The notes below the pieces were generated by a model, which saw only the letters and a program-made list of their open reading frames with translations, made no database searches and was not told the origin of the DNA. From Radicibacter daui (GTDB lineage: Bacteria; Pseudomonadota; Alphaproteobacteria; Radicibacterales; Radicibacteraceae): 64,000 nucleotides of DNA. The DNA lies in contig CP131056.1 of assembly GCA_030657355.1 (NCBI GenBank), positions 248,001 to 312,000 on the forward strand. Reading direction: 5' to 3'. A program made the translations under genes and the position numbers. Within the stretch, counting starts at the first letter, position 1; each line of letters starts with the position of its first letter. Positions 1 to 9,167 of this stretch are shown piece by piece.

Positions 1-1
1 C

Positions 2-736
2 GACGCCGCGCTCGCCAAGCTCGACCGCGCGCTTGCCCGCATGGGCGGCGCGGTGGAGAGCCAGCTCGCCGATGCGCTGGAAGCGCTGGATCGCCGCGAT
101 CCGCAGCTGGCGGGCGGCATTGCCGAGCGCGACAGCGAGATCGACCGTGACGAGCAGTCGATCAACCTCGACTGCGTGCGCCTCCTGGCCCTGCGCCAGC
201 CGATGGCAACTGACCTGCGCACCATCATGTCCGTCTACAAGACGACCGGCCATCTGGAGCGCATGGGTGACCACGCCGCCGGCTTTGCCCGGCGCGCGCA
301 GGAGATCATCACCCGCCCGCCGCTGGCGGAGACCGCCGGCGTCCTGCATCTGGGCAAGATGGCGCAGGAGGCCGTGCGCCAGGCGCTTGACGCCTTCATC
401 GACCGCGACTGCGACAAGGCCGAGGCCGTGCACCGCCGGGATGACGAGGTGGATGCCCTCTATAACCAGCTTTTCCGCGACATCACCGCTGCCATGTCGC
501 GGGAGCCTTCGGCAATTGCCGTGGCAACACCGCTTCTGTTCATGGCCAAGAGCCTGGAACGCATCGCCGACCAGGCCGCCGATATCGCCCAGACCGTCCT
601 TTTCATGGTCCGGGGGGAAATGCCGGGTGTGAACCCGGTAAAGCTCGCAAATAACAACTTTTCCGTCATTTCAACGAAGAATCAGCCGTCTTCACCTGCG
701 ACAGACGGCGTGATCGGCCAGGAGTCCGATGAATGA
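2..736 (+). CDS. phoU: PhoU phosphate-signalling protein, 5' end outside window
   Basis: PhoU links the Pst phosphate transporter to the PhoR/PhoB two-component system and keeps the regulon off when phosphate is plentiful. It is a cytoplasmic protein of two PhoU helical repeats. The frame is open from base 2, before the first ATG at 41, and the residues before that ATG (ALAKLDRALAR) fit the usual PhoU N-terminus, so the true start lies upstream of the window. About 244 residues are visible. Repeated helices with the family pattern TTGHLERMGDHA and KSLERIADQAADIA show both PhoU repeats. The last 40 residues after FMVRGEMP form an unusually long, low-complexity tail. The stop overlaps the phoB start (ATGA at 733-736), so the two are translationally coupled. 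Confidence 0.93.
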   Translation, partial: DAALAKLDRALARMGGAVESQLADALEALDRRDPQLAGGIAERDSEIDRDEQSINLDCVRLLALRQPMATDLRTIMSVYKTTGHLERMGDHAAGFARRAQEIITRPPLAETAGVLHLGKMAQEAVRQALDAFIDRDCDKAEAVHRRDDEVDALYNQLFRDITAAMSREPSAIAVATPLLFMAKSLERIADQAADIAQTVLFMVRGEMPGVNPVKLANNNFSVISTKNQPSSPATDGVIGQESDE

Positions 737-1437
737 ACACCGCGATTCAGCCCCTGATTCTCATCGTCGAGGACGAACCCGACCTGGTGCCGCTCCTGAC
801 TTATAATCTGGAGCGCGAGGGTTTCCGTACCATTGTCGCCCGCGACGGCGAAGAAGCACTGCTGACAGCCAAGGAACAGCTGCCCAACCTCATCCTGCTC
901 GACTGGATGTTGCCACTGGTCTCCGGCCTTGAGGTCTGCCGCCAGCTGCGCCGCAATCCCGGCACGCGGGAAACCCCGATTATCATGCTGACCGCCAAGG
1001 GCGAAGAGGATGACCGGGTGCGCGGGCTCAATTCCGGCGCCGACGATTACATCACCAAACCCTTCTCCCCGGCCGAACTGCTGGCCCGAGTCCGCGCTGT
1101 CATGCGCCGCGCCACGCCGGGGGTCAGCGAAGAGACGCTGCGCTGCGGCGAACTGGTGATGGACCTTGCCGCCCATCGCGTAAAGCGCAGCGGTCGCGAA
1201 ATCCATCTCGGCCCGACCGAATTCCGCCTGCTGCGCCATTTCATGCAGCACCCGGGACGCGTCTTCAGCCGCGAGCAGCTGCTCGACATGGTGTGGGGCC
1301 GCGATGTCTATATCGAGCCGCGCACGGTGGACGTGCATATCCGCCGCCTGCGCAAGGCCATCAACGAGAATGACGACCAGGATCTGATCCGCACCGTGCG
1401 TTCTGCCGGTTATGCGCTGGAGACCGTGCCCGCCTGA
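733..1437 (+). CDS. phoB: Phosphate regulon response regulator PhoB
   Basis: This is an OmpR/PhoB-class response regulator of 234 residues that activates phosphate-starvation genes when phosphorylated. The receiver domain covers residues 8-125: acidic pocket E13-D14, phospho-acceptor D57 in LLDWMLP, T87, and K109 in YITKPF. A winged-helix DNA-binding domain follows from about residue 135, with the typical GPTEFRLLRHFM and TVDVHIRRLRKAI segments. The four-base overlap with phoU identifies it as PhoB rather than a generic OmpR paralogue. A short GC hairpin without a T-tract (1488-1501) lies downstream. Confidence 0.95.
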   Translation: MNTAIQPLILIVEDEPDLVPLLTYNLEREGFRTIVARDGEEALLTAKEQLPNLILLDWMLPLVSGLEVCRQLRRNPGTRETPIIMLTAKGEEDDRVRGLNSGADDYITKPFSPAELLARVRAVMRRATPGVSEETLRCGELVMDLAAHRVKRSGREIHLGPTEFRLLRHFMQHPGRVFSREQLLDMVWGRDVYIEPRTVDVHIRRLRKAINENDDQDLIRTVRSAGYALETVPA

Positions 1438-1551
1438 GGCGGCACGGGCACTCCCGCCGCCCGGCGGCAGAAAGAGGGAATGGCGCCGGGCGGAAACGCC
1501 CGCCCTCACAGCATGATTTCATCCGGCCGGGGAATGCTCTAAAAGCCAGCC

Positions 1552-2937
1552 ATGGCTTCCCCGAAAAACACCAGACCTGCCGCCTCCCGTCCGGCCGCTT
1601 CCAGAAGCGGCCGCGCGCCGGCGCTCCCTGTCGATGCACGCGCCGTCGCCGTCGAGGCGCTGCTTGCCGTCCTCACCAGCCGCCACGGTCTGGAAGAGAC
1701 GCTCGACAATTCCACCGGCTATGCCGCGCTGGAGCTGCGTGACCGCGCCTTCGCCCGCCTTATCGCCAGCACCACGCTGCGCCATCTGGGCGAAATCGAC
1801 GCGCTGCTGGCGCACTGCCTTGAAAAGCCGCTGCCGGATCATCTCCAGCGCGAGAAGATGGCCCTGCGCTCAGGCATAGCCCAGCTCATCTTCCTTGAAA
1901 CACCGCCCCATGCCGCTGTCTCGGCCACGGTGGAGAGCATGCCGCCCAAACTGCGTGGCCTTGCCAACGCGGTGCTGCGCCGGATCGACCGCGAACGCAC
2001 AAGCCTGCTTGCGCAGCTGGACCCACCGGCTCTCGCCTTGCCCGCCTGGCTTTATGAGCGCTGGCAGGCAGCTTATGGCGAAACGGCGACCAGGGCTCTT
2101 GCCGAGGCAAGCCTCGTGGAGGCGCCGCTGGACCTTACCCTGCGCGATCCGGGCGAAGCCGCCCGCTGGTCGGCGGCGCTTGAAGAAGCAACCGGCACTC
2201 CGGTGCGGCAGCTGGCGGGCGGCACCCTGCGCCTTGCCCGCCCCTCCGGCGGCGTTACCGCCCTGCCGGGTTACGAGGAAGGTGCCTGGTGGGTGCAGGA
2301 TATGGCAGCCGCCCTGCCGGCACGGCTTCTCGGCGCCATCGGCCCCGGCAGCCTCACCGGCAAAACCGTTGCCGACATCTGCGCGGCCCCCGGCGGCAAG
2401 ACCCAGCAGCTGGCCGCTGCGGGCGCCGACGTTACCGCCATCGATCGTTCGAAGCGCCGGCTGGAGCGCCTGCAGGCCAACCTGAAACGTACCGGTCTTG
2501 CTGCCGGCATCGCGGTAGGGGACGCTGCCAGCTGGCAGCCGGAGCAGCTCTTCGACGCCATCCTTGTCGACGCCCCCTGCTCTGCCACCGGCACATTGCG
2601 CCGCCACCCGGAAGTGCGCTGGACCAAGACTACAGAAGACATCACAAGCCTTGCCGGCTTGCAGACGCGTATCCTCGACCAGGCTGTTTCGCTGCTGAAG
2701 ACGGGCGGAACCCTGCTTTACTGCACCTGCTCGCTGGAGCCGGAAGAAGGCGAGAGACAGGTGGAAGCGGCGCTTGCCCGCCATCCGTCCCTGCAGCTCA
2801 ACCGGATCGCGCCGGATGAAGTGCCGAACATCGGCGAAATGATAACAAAAGCCGGCACTATGCGGTGCCTGCCCGGACAAATGGCGGATACTGGCAGCGT
2901 CGACGGATTTTTCATCGCGCGTTTCAGCAAGAATTGA
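1552..2937 (+). CDS. rsmB: 16S rRNA cytosine-C5 methyltransferase, RsmB/Sun family
   Basis: The 461-residue protein has an N-terminal NusB-like RNA-binding domain (about residues 25-150) and a C-terminal Rossmann methyltransferase domain. RsmB methylates 16S rRNA C967 (E. coli numbering) using S-adenosylmethionine. The SAM-binding motif is DICAAPGGKTQQL. The two family cysteines are in DAPCSATGT and YCTCSLEPEEG; in this family the second is the nucleophile and the first helps product release. The start is the first ATG after phoB. The rsmB / heparinase-like / purH neighbourhood is common in alphaproteobacteria, though here lipoproteins and rpe are inserted. Confidence 0.93.
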   Translation: MASPKNTRPAASRPAASRSGRAPALPVDARAVAVEALLAVLTSRHGLEETLDNSTGYAALELRDRAFARLIASTTLRHLGEIDALLAHCLEKPLPDHLQREKMALRSGIAQLIFLETPPHAAVSATVESMPPKLRGLANAVLRRIDRERTSLLAQLDPPALALPAWLYERWQAAYGETATRALAEASLVEAPLDLTLRDPGEAARWSAALEEATGTPVRQLAGGTLRLARPSGGVTALPGYEEGAWWVQDMAAALPARLLGAIGPGSLTGKTVADICAAPGGKTQQLAAAGADVTAIDRSKRRLERLQANLKRTGLAAGIAVGDAASWQPEQLFDAILVDAPCSATGTLRRHPEVRWTKTTEDITSLAGLQTRILDQAVSLLKTGGTLLYCTCSLEPEEGERQVEAALARHPSLQLNRIAPDEVPNIGEMITKAGTMRCLPGQMADTGSVDGFFIARFSKN

Positions 2938-2957
2938 AGGTCGCAGCCGGCTTTCGA

Positions 2958-3395
2958 TCAGCCGGAGGCCGGTTTCGGTAACTGGCAGTCCCCACCAGGG
3001 AAAGCGGAGATCTGGCGGCAGACATTATCGAAGCGCAGCGCCAGGGTGCCCTTGCAGCTCTTCATGTCGACCCAGGCCATGTAACCGGCCAGCGGATCGT
3101 CATCGTCGCGATGCCGCAGGGACCAGCCTTGCGGCGTCCATTGCCAGTTCGAAAACGGCATGCGCTGATCGCGATAGACGCGGATCTGGCTGAAATCCGC
3201 CAGCGGCACACCCAGTGCCACCACGGCATTGGCAATGGCCGGATCACAGCCATAATCGGCCCCGGAATTGACCCGGCCCAGATAGTCCCAGTTTACCTCG
3301 TTCATCGTCACCGGATGATAAGGCTGGCAGGCGGCAAGCCCGGCGGAGGCCATCAGGAACAGGCCCAACCCGGCAAGACGCCAGCCAGCCGCCAT
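2958..3395 (-). CDS. Cysteine-rich lipoprotein of unknown function (copy B of a tandem pair)
   Basis: The 145-residue protein begins with a lipoprotein signal peptide and a lipobox (LAAC, Cys at about residue 23), so it should be lipid-anchored on the periplasmic side. The mature part contains CDPAIANAVVALGVPLADF, IRVYRD and AWVDMKSCKG. It has four cysteines besides the lipidated one (CDP, SCK, VCR, DCQ), enough for two disulfides. It closely resembles the adjacent upstream gene at 3398-3814 over its whole length but carries a roughly 15-residue insert (QGWSLRHRDDDDP) before the AWVD motif. Its ATG lies two bases after the upstream stop, so the pair should be co-transcribed. I do not recognise a named family or function. 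Confidence 0.8.
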   Translation of the reverse strand: MAAGWRLAGLGLFLMASAGLAACQPYHPVTMNEVNWDYLGRVNSGADYGCDPAIANAVVALGVPLADFSQIRVYRDQRMPFSNWQWTPQGWSLRHRDDDDPLAGYMAWVDMKSCKGTLALRFDNVCRQISAFPGGDCQLPKPASG

Positions 3396-3397
3396 GA

Positions 3398-3814
3398 TCA
3401 GGAGCCGTTAGCCGGTTTGCTCTCCGGCACCTGACAATCGCCGGAGGCGTATGAGGAGGTGAAACGGCAATAACGGTCGAAGCGCAAAGCCAGATCGCCC
3501 TTGCAGCTCTTTAGATCGACCCAGGCGATATAGGCCTGCGGCGGCCCGTCAAAGCCATTGGCAAACAGCAGTTCCGGTCCGTCCCGATAGACGCGGATGG
3601 AATTGAAGTCGGCAAGCGGCACGCCCAGTGCCGCTACTTGCTTGGCAATGGCCGGATCGCAATCATCGTCCGGCCCGGAATTGACGCGGGATAGATAATC
3701 CTGCGGCGCTTCGGCCGCCGTTACCACATGGGTCGGCTGGCAGCCGGCAAGCAAGGCGCAAAGAGCGGCGCCGGCGATCCCCGCCGCGCTACGGACTGCA
3801 TTCTGATGCTTCAT
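3398..3814 (-). CDS. Cysteine-rich lipoprotein of unknown function (copy A of a tandem pair)
   Basis: The 138-residue lipoprotein has a signal peptide ending in lipobox LLAGC (Cys at about residue 25). It shares with the downstream copy the segments DYLSRVNSG, CDPAIA, ALGVPLADF, IRVYRDG and AWVDLKSCKGDLALRFD. The four extra cysteines are at the same relative places, so a shared disulfide-bonded fold is likely. The gene is first in a two-gene minus-strand unit. Tandem duplication is the simplest origin. The function is unknown. Confidence 0.8.
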   Translation of the reverse strand: MKHQNAVRSAAGIAGAALCALLAGCQPTHVVTAAEAPQDYLSRVNSGPDDDCDPAIAKQVAALGVPLADFNSIRVYRDGPELLFANGFDGPPQAYIAWVDLKSCKGDLALRFDRYCRFTSSYASGDCQVPESKPANGS

Positions 3815-3886
3815 GATATCTGTCCCTGGGAACCTCCTGCCGGCCCACGGCCAGCAGTCCCTGACTAGATTATACCTGCCCTGCCC

Positions 3887-4837
3887 TTATGCCCCTGAGG
3901 GCTGACGCCGCAGCCGGCGGCCATTGCTGCGGAACTCCAGCTTGTCGACGATGAGTTTGACGATGGTGTCGTTCTCATCGTCCTTCAGCAGGAACCAGCC
4001 ATGATGGGAGGGCGGGATATAGTCCATGAGCTGCATCAGCTCATGGCGGGGCACATAACCGCCGAGGACCGAGAGCTGGGAATACATCAGCGCCTGAAGC
4101 ACGTTGATCTCGGCCTGGCTGTACTCGACCTCGGAATTTGTGCGCTCGACATCCTTCTGCAGCGTCTCGCGCAGCCGGGCGCGCATGCTGCGCGCCTCGT
4201 TGGACTGGCGCTGCAGCGCCCGCAGATCGTGCGGCTTGGGCAGTTCGCGGAAGATGGCCTGCAACTTTTCGCCGAAATGGTCCTTCTTCAGCGCCTGCCC
4301 GTATTGCGCCTGATACCGCGCCCGGTAGACCCGGATGATCTCCAGAAGGCACGCTTCCAGATATTCCATGTTGCGGGTGACATTGCGCTTCAGGGTCGAG
4401 CGCATGCGCGCAAAGGCATCGTCCGTGCGCAGCGTCTCCAGCTCCACCGGCGCCGCCGATTTGGCACTGGCATGCAGGTACCAGGTATAGGGTTGAATCT
4501 GGCTGAAATTATCGAGCGTGCGGGGCGCGCCTTCACCAAAGAAGCGCAGCAGGCCCGTCACCAGCCCATATTCATAGATCTCGCGCAATTCCTCGGCATT
4601 CAGCTTCAGGAACCGGCGCTTGAGGAATTTGGGCACAACGGCGCTGTGCTGGAAACGCTGGCGCAACCGCACGCGGCCTGAGAGTTGCGGAACCGGCATT
4701 GACGGCAGCGGCGGGCGGTACAGCAGCGAGCTATAGCCATCTTCACGCGTGCCAAGGTGAAGGCCGCGGGTAGAGACGTGCGCCCCTTTGACCTCTAGGT
4801 TCTGCGAGGAAAATTGACGCCGTGTCGTACCCGTCAT
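3887..4837 (-). CDS. Conserved hypothetical protein with helical, charged core
   Basis: The 316-residue soluble protein has no signal peptide or membrane segment. The first 45 residues are basic and disordered-looking. The middle (about 60-230) is strongly helical and charged, with a likely coiled-coil stretch around LQRQSNEARSMRARLRETL. The C-terminus ends in a basic tail RRLRRQPSGA. The ATG at 4837 is preferred because GAG stands upstream at suitable distance; a GTG at 4846 is also possible. It stands alone on the minus strand between the lipoprotein pair and rpe. I do not recognise a family or catalytic motif. Confidence 0.7.
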   Translation of the reverse strand: MTGTTRRQFSSQNLEVKGAHVSTRGLHLGTREDGYSSLLYRPPLPSMPVPQLSGRVRLRQRFQHSAVVPKFLKRRFLKLNAEELREIYEYGLVTGLLRFFGEGAPRTLDNFSQIQPYTWYLHASAKSAAPVELETLRTDDAFARMRSTLKRNVTRNMEYLEACLLEIIRVYRARYQAQYGQALKKDHFGEKLQAIFRELPKPHDLRALQRQSNEARSMRARLRETLQKDVERTNSEVEYSQAEINVLQALMYSQLSVLGGYVPRHELMQLMDYIPPSHHGWFLLKDDENDTIVKLIVDKLEFRSNGRRLRRQPSGA

Positions 4838-4902
4838 GCGTGGCACTCGATTTGCGCGGTTGGGGCATGGTAGCCAAGGTCTGGCTACAGCCGCAACGCG
4901 AA

Positions 4903-4917
4903 GTTAATAAAATTAAC
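4903..4917. promoter_or_regulatory. AT-rich inverted repeat between the 3887-4837 gene and rpe
   Basis: The perfect inverted repeat GTTAAT-AAA-ATTAAC sits in the most AT-rich stretch of a GC-rich divergent intergenic region. It could be an operator or part of a promoter for either gene. It resembles a CtrA site (TTAA-N7-TTAA), but the spacing here is five bases, so I do not call it one. Confidence 0.35.
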
Positions 4918-5024
4918 TAAAAATATCCCCTTTCCAGCACTCATGCGGCCAAACGGTGGCGCATCTGCCCCATTCATCCCGCAGCATTGCGGGCATGGGG
5001 GAAAGCTGCTATCCCGCGCCCATC

Positions 5025-5705
5025 ATGCAGAAGCCAGTCCGCATAGCCCCCTCCATCCTGAGCGCTGACTTCGCCCGTCTGGGCGAGGAAGTGCGTGCTG
5101 TCGACGCTGCCGGCGCCGACCTCATCCACGTAGACGTGATGGACGGGCATTTCGTTCCCAACATCACGCTCGGCCCGGGCATCACCAAGGCGCTCAGGCC
5201 GCATTCGGCCAAGCCTTTCGACGTACATCTGATGATCGCACCGGTCGATGCTTATGTCGAAGCCTTTGCCGATGCCGGTGCCAACATCATTTCCTTCCAT
5301 CCGGAAGCCGGCCCGCACCCGCACCGCACTTGCCAGATGATCCGCAAGCTCGGGGTCAAGTCCGGCATCGTGCTCAACCCGGCAACCCCGGTCGATATCG
5401 TCGACTGGCTGCTGCCGGAAATCGATCTCGTGCTGGTCATGTCGGTCAATCCCGGTTTCGGCGGGCAGAGCTTCATCCCCTCGGCGCTCGACAAGATCAG
5501 CCAGCTGCGCCGCATGATCGACGCGCATGAAGAAAAAGGCGGTCACCCGATTGACCTTGAGGTCGATGGCGGCATTACCCGCGAGACGGCCCCGCTGGCG
5601 ATTGCCGCCGGTGCCGACATGCTGGTCGCCGGTACCGCGACCTTCAAGGGCGGGCCGGATGCCTACGCCGCCAATATCCGCGCCCTGCGCGCGCCAGGCG
5701 ACTGA
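5025..5705 (+). CDS. rpe: Ribulose-phosphate 3-epimerase
   Basis: The 226-residue TIM-barrel enzyme interconverts ribulose 5-phosphate and xylulose 5-phosphate in the pentose phosphate pathway and Calvin cycle. Diagnostic segments are [15 protein letters not shown], the metal-site [30 protein letters not shown] and the phosphate-binding EVDGGI / VAGTATFKG. The ATG at 5025 gives the standard length; the in-frame ATG at 4956 would add 23 residues with no family counterpart. Confidence 0.95.
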   Translation: MQKPVRIAPSILSADFARLGEEVRAVDAAGADLIHVDVMDGHFVPNITLGPGITKALRPHSAKPFDVHLMIAPVDAYVEAFADAGANIISFHPEAGPHPHRTCQMIRKLGVKSGIVLNPATPVDIVDWLLPEIDLVLVMSVNPGFGGQSFIPSALDKISQLRRMIDAHEEKGGHPIDLEVDGGITRETAPLAIAAGADMLVAGTATFKGGPDAYAANIRALRAPGD

Positions 5706-5732
5706 CCGCCAAGGGAGCGTCCCGCGTAGCCA

Positions 5733-7421
5733 ATGAGTTCGAGCCGCTCCAGCCTGCCCACCAAATCCTCGCCGATGTCGCTGCTGTTCGGCACGCGCCT
5801 CTATGCGCTGATGCTGGGCCGTGCCCGCAACGTCACGGCGCTGAAGACGGTGCCGAACGACCAGTGGCCCGGTGACGCGGCTCACGGGGCCGATATCGTC
5901 GGTGGTGAATTCCGCTTCGGCGATCTGGCGATTGCGCGCGGGGCCAGCCCCTGGGGAGCGGCCCCGGGTATCGAACCCGGCTGGCTTTTTGATCTGCACC
6001 GTTTTGCCTGGCTGCGTGACCTGCGCGCCCTCAATGGTGCCAGCGGCGGCGCTGATGCCCGCCGTATTGCCCGTGCGCTGGTGGGCGACTGGATCGAGCG
6101 CCACCAGAACTGGAGTGCGCTGGCCTGGGCGCCGACCATCCTCGGGCCCCGGCTTGCCAACTGGATCGGCTGCCACGACTTTTTCCTGGCGTCCGCCGAT
6201 GGCGGCTATCGCCGCCGCGTTTTTGCCAGCATCACCCGGCAAGCCCGCCATCTGGCCCGCGCGCTGCCGCTGGCTTCGGGCGCACCGTCGGAGATCATCG
6301 GTGCCATCAAGGGCCTCGTCTTTGCCGGCGCGACCTTGCCCGACGGCCACAAGCTGCTGGCCCGCGGCCTTTCCCAGCTCGAGATCGCCCTCGCCCGCCA
6401 GGTTCTGGCCGATGGCGGCCATGTCGAGCGCAACCCCACCGTCCATGTCAGCGTACTGCGCGACCTTGTCGACATGCGCGCGCTGGTGCGCAATGCCGGC
6501 GAAGCAGTGCCCGACAGCCTGCAGAACGCCATAGACCGCATGGCCCCGGCGCTACGCTACTTCCTGCATGGCGATGGCCGCCTGGCGCTCTTCAACGGCT
6601 CCAGCGAAGGCGATGCCAGCGAGATCGCGCAGTTGCTGCAACTGGCCGATGTCCGCGGCAAACCGGTGCGCAGCGCCATCCATTCCGGTTTCCAGCGGGT
6701 GCTGGCCGACCGCACTCTGGTCGTTGCCGATGTCGGCGGCCCACCGCCCCGGCCGGCCTCGGCCCACGCCCATGCCGGCACACTTGCCTTCGAGATGTCG
6801 GTGGGCAAACACCGGCTGATCGTCAATTGCGGCTCGCATATCGGTTATGGCGACGCGGCAGAAAGCTGGCGCCAGAGCCTGCGCGGTACCGCCGCCCACT
6901 CCACCCTGTCGCTTGACGGGCAGGATACGCTGCCGCTGGCACCCGTCGGTTTCCGGGCCTATCCGCCGACCGGCCGCGCCAAGCGCATGGAATCCGACAG
7001 CGATGTGCTGATCGAGGCGCATCACGAATTCTACGGCCCCCGTTTCGACCACACCCATGTGCGCCGGCTCTATATGGCTGAAGGCGGCGAAGATGTGCGC
7101 GGCGAGGATTGCCTGCTCGGCCCCGACGGCGTGCCCTTTGCCCTGCGGTTTCACCTTCACCCCACCGTGCAGGCCTCGATGCTGCCGGATGGCTATTCCG
7201 TGCTCCTGCGCCTTCCCGGCGGCCAGGGCTGGCGCGTGCGCGCCAACCTGCCGCTGCAGATCGAGGAAAGCGTCTATTTCGCCGATGGCTATACCCGCCG
7301 CGGCAGCGAGCAGGTGGTTGTCCATGGCGTCACCGAGCCCCGGCAGACCGTGATAAAATGGGCCATCTTCCGCGAAGGGCGCGGACCGGCCCGCAAGCCC
7401 GACACCGATCCCCAAACCTGA
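5733..7421 (+). CDS. Heparinase II/III family protein
   Basis: The 562-residue protein has an N-terminal helical toroid-like region (about 60-320, with the family-like stretches [10 protein letters not shown] and NWIGCHDF) followed by a heparinase II/III C-terminal beta-sandwich domain (about 330-540, with [14 protein letters not shown] and [12 protein letters not shown]). Members next to purH are conserved across alphaproteobacteria, but their substrate is not established. I see no signal peptide, so periplasmic polysaccharide lysis is not assured. It lies 27 bp after rpe and 34 bp before purH on the same strand and is likely co-transcribed with them. Confidence 0.88.
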   Translation: MSSSRSSLPTKSSPMSLLFGTRLYALMLGRARNVTALKTVPNDQWPGDAAHGADIVGGEFRFGDLAIARGASPWGAAPGIEPGWLFDLHRFAWLRDLRALNGASGGADARRIARALVGDWIERHQNWSALAWAPTILGPRLANWIGCHDFFLASADGGYRRRVFASITRQARHLARALPLASGAPSEIIGAIKGLVFAGATLPDGHKLLARGLSQLEIALARQVLADGGHVERNPTVHVSVLRDLVDMRALVRNAGEAVPDSLQNAIDRMAPALRYFLHGDGRLALFNGSSEGDASEIAQLLQLADVRGKPVRSAIHSGFQRVLADRTLVVADVGGPPPRPASAHAHAGTLAFEMSVGKHRLIVNCGSHIGYGDAAESWRQSLRGTAAHSTLSLDGQDTLPLAPVGFRAYPPTGRAKRMESDSDVLIEAHHEFYGPRFDHTHVRRLYMAEGGEDVRGEDCLLGPDGVPFALRFHLHPTVQASMLPDGYSVLLRLPGGQGWRVRANLPLQIEESVYFADGYTRRGSEQVVVHGVTEPRQTVIKWAIFREGRGPARKPDTDPQT

Positions 7422-7455
7422 CCATTTCACTATCGAAATAATGGAACCCGCAGCG

Positions 7456-9027
7456 ATGACCGACATCCGCCCGCGTCGAGCTCTCATATCCGTTTCCGAC
7501 AAGACCGGCCTTGAGGGCCTTGCCCGCGCGCTTCATGCCCGCGGCGTGGAGATCCTCTCTACCGGCGGTACCGCCAAAGCCCTGGCCGCCCTTGGCATTC
7601 CGGTCGTGGAAGTTTCCGCCCATACCGGCCAGCCGGAAATCATGGAAGGCCGGGTCAAGACCCTGCACCCGCGCATCCATGGCGGCCTGCTGGCCCGCCG
7701 TGATGCCCATGCCGGCGACATGGAAGAACACAACATCGACCCGATCGACCTGCTGGTGGTCAATCTCTACCCGTTCGAGGCCACCGTCGCTTCCGGTGCA
7801 GGCCCCGAGGATTGCGTGGAGAACATCGATATCGGCGGACCGGCCATGATCCGCGCCGCCGCCAAGAACCATGACTGGGTCGCCGTTGTCACCGACCCGA
7901 AGCAGTATGACGATCTGCTGGCCGATCTCGACAAACATGACGGTGCGCTGACCCTTACGCTGCGCCGCCGCCTCGCCGCTGCCGCCTATGCCCGCACCGC
8001 GGCCTATGACGCCGCCATCTCCGGCTGGATGGCCGAACAGTTGGGCGATGCCTGGCCGGACCGTCTGGTGATCGCCGGCGAAAGGCAGGAGCTGCTGCGG
8101 TATGGCGAGAACCCGCACCAGAGCGCTGCCTTCTACCGTTCCGGCCCGGCGCGCCCCGGCATCGCCACCGCCCGCCAGCTGCAGGGCAAGGCGCTCAGCT
8201 ATAATAACCTCAACGATACCGACGCCGCCTTCGAGCTGGTGAGCGAGTTCGACCGTCCGGCAATCGCCATCATCAAGCACGCCAACCCCTGCGGCGTGGC
8301 CGAGGCGGAAGACCAGCTGGCGGCCTGGGATCTGGCCCTGCGCTGTGACCCGGTTTCCGCCTTCGGCGGCATCATCGCCCTCAACCGTCCGCTGGAAGCT
8401 GCCACTGCCGAGCGTATCGCCGAGCTCTTCACCGAAGTGATCGTTGCGCCCAGCGTGACGGAGGAAGCCAGGGCCCTGCTCGCCCGCAAGAAGAACCTGC
8501 GGGTGCTGGAGACCGGCGGCATGGCCGATCCGGCTGCTCCCGGCCGCTGGATCAAGAGCGTCGCTGGCGGCCTGCTGGTGCAGGAGCGTGATGCCGGCCG
8601 CATCAGCCTTGGCGATCTCAAGGTGGTGACCAAGCGTGCCCCGACCGAAGCCGAGCTCAAGGACATGCTGTTCGCCTTCCGTGTGGCCAAGCACGTCAAG
8701 TCCAACGCCATCGTCTATGCCCGCGGTGGTTCCACCTCCGCCATCGGCGCCGGCCAGATGAGCCGTGTGGACAGCTGCCGCATCGCCGCGCGCAAGGCCG
8801 AGGATGCAGCTGAGGCTGCCGGCCTTGCTGAAAGCCTCGCCAAGGGATCGGTGGTTGCTTCCGATGCCTTCTTCCCCTTCGCCGACGGTCTGCTGACCGC
8901 TATCGAGGCCGGCGCCACCGCGGTGATCCAGCCGGGTGGTTCGGTGCGGGACGAAGAAGTCATTGCTGCCGCCGACGAGCATGGCGTTGCCATGGTGATG
9001 ACCGGCATGCGCTACTTCCGTCACTGA
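7456..9027 (+). CDS. purH: Bifunctional AICAR formyltransferase / IMP cyclohydrolase
   Basis: PurH carries out the last two steps of IMP synthesis. The N-terminal MGS-like cyclohydrolase domain (about 1-190) shows [21 protein letters not shown] and [13 protein letters not shown]. The C-terminal formyltransferase domain has [13 protein letters not shown], the catalytic KHANPCG and [10 protein letters not shown]. The ATG at 7456 is favoured (523 residues) because GGAA stands nine bases before it. An in-frame ATG at 7441 would add five residues but has no ribosome-binding site. Confidence 0.95.
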   Translation: MTDIRPRRALISVSDKTGLEGLARALHARGVEILSTGGTAKALAALGIPVVEVSAHTGQPEIMEGRVKTLHPRIHGGLLARRDAHAGDMEEHNIDPIDLLVVNLYPFEATVASGAGPEDCVENIDIGGPAMIRAAAKNHDWVAVVTDPKQYDDLLADLDKHDGALTLTLRRRLAAAAYARTAAYDAAISGWMAEQLGDAWPDRLVIAGERQELLRYGENPHQSAAFYRSGPARPGIATARQLQGKALSYNNLNDTDAAFELVSEFDRPAIAIIKHANPCGVAEAEDQLAAWDLALRCDPVSAFGGIIALNRPLEAATAERIAELFTEVIVAPSVTEEARALLARKKNLRVLETGGMADPAAPGRWIKSVAGGLLVQERDAGRISLGDLKVVTKRAPTEAELKDMLFAFRVAKHVKSNAIVYARGGSTSAIGAGQMSRVDSCRIAARKAEDAAEAAGLAESLAKGSVVASDAFFPFADGLLTAIEAGATAVIQPGGSVRDEEVIAAADEHGVAMVMTGMRYFRH

Positions 9028-9036
9028 CGACGACAG

Positions 9037-9147
9037 CATAGGGCCTCCCGCGTTACCGCAATTGCGTCGGCGGCGCTTCGGCCCTATGTATCGGCGCAAC
9101 AGATTATCCTGCGTGCGGGCCGTGCGATGAGAGCGTGCGGCCCGCAC
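9037..9147. repeat. Two 9-bp inverted repeats in the purH-lepA spacer
   Basis: CATAGGGCC (9037-9045) pairs perfectly with GGCCCTATG (9080-9088). GTGCGGGCC (9113-9121) pairs perfectly with GGCCCGCAC (9139-9147). Both lie in the 140-bp gap before lepA. Neither is followed by a T-tract, so they are more likely mRNA structures (a 3' stabiliser for purH or a lepA leader) than classic terminators. Confidence 0.5.
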
Positions 9148-9167
9148 CTGTGTTATTACGGGCCGCA

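Noticed and set aside
1488-1501. Terminator after phoB
   Set aside because: The GGGCG-GAAA-CGCCC hairpin is only five pairs and has no T-run.
4903-4917. CtrA-type binding site
   Set aside because: TTAA repeats are present but five bases apart, not seven.
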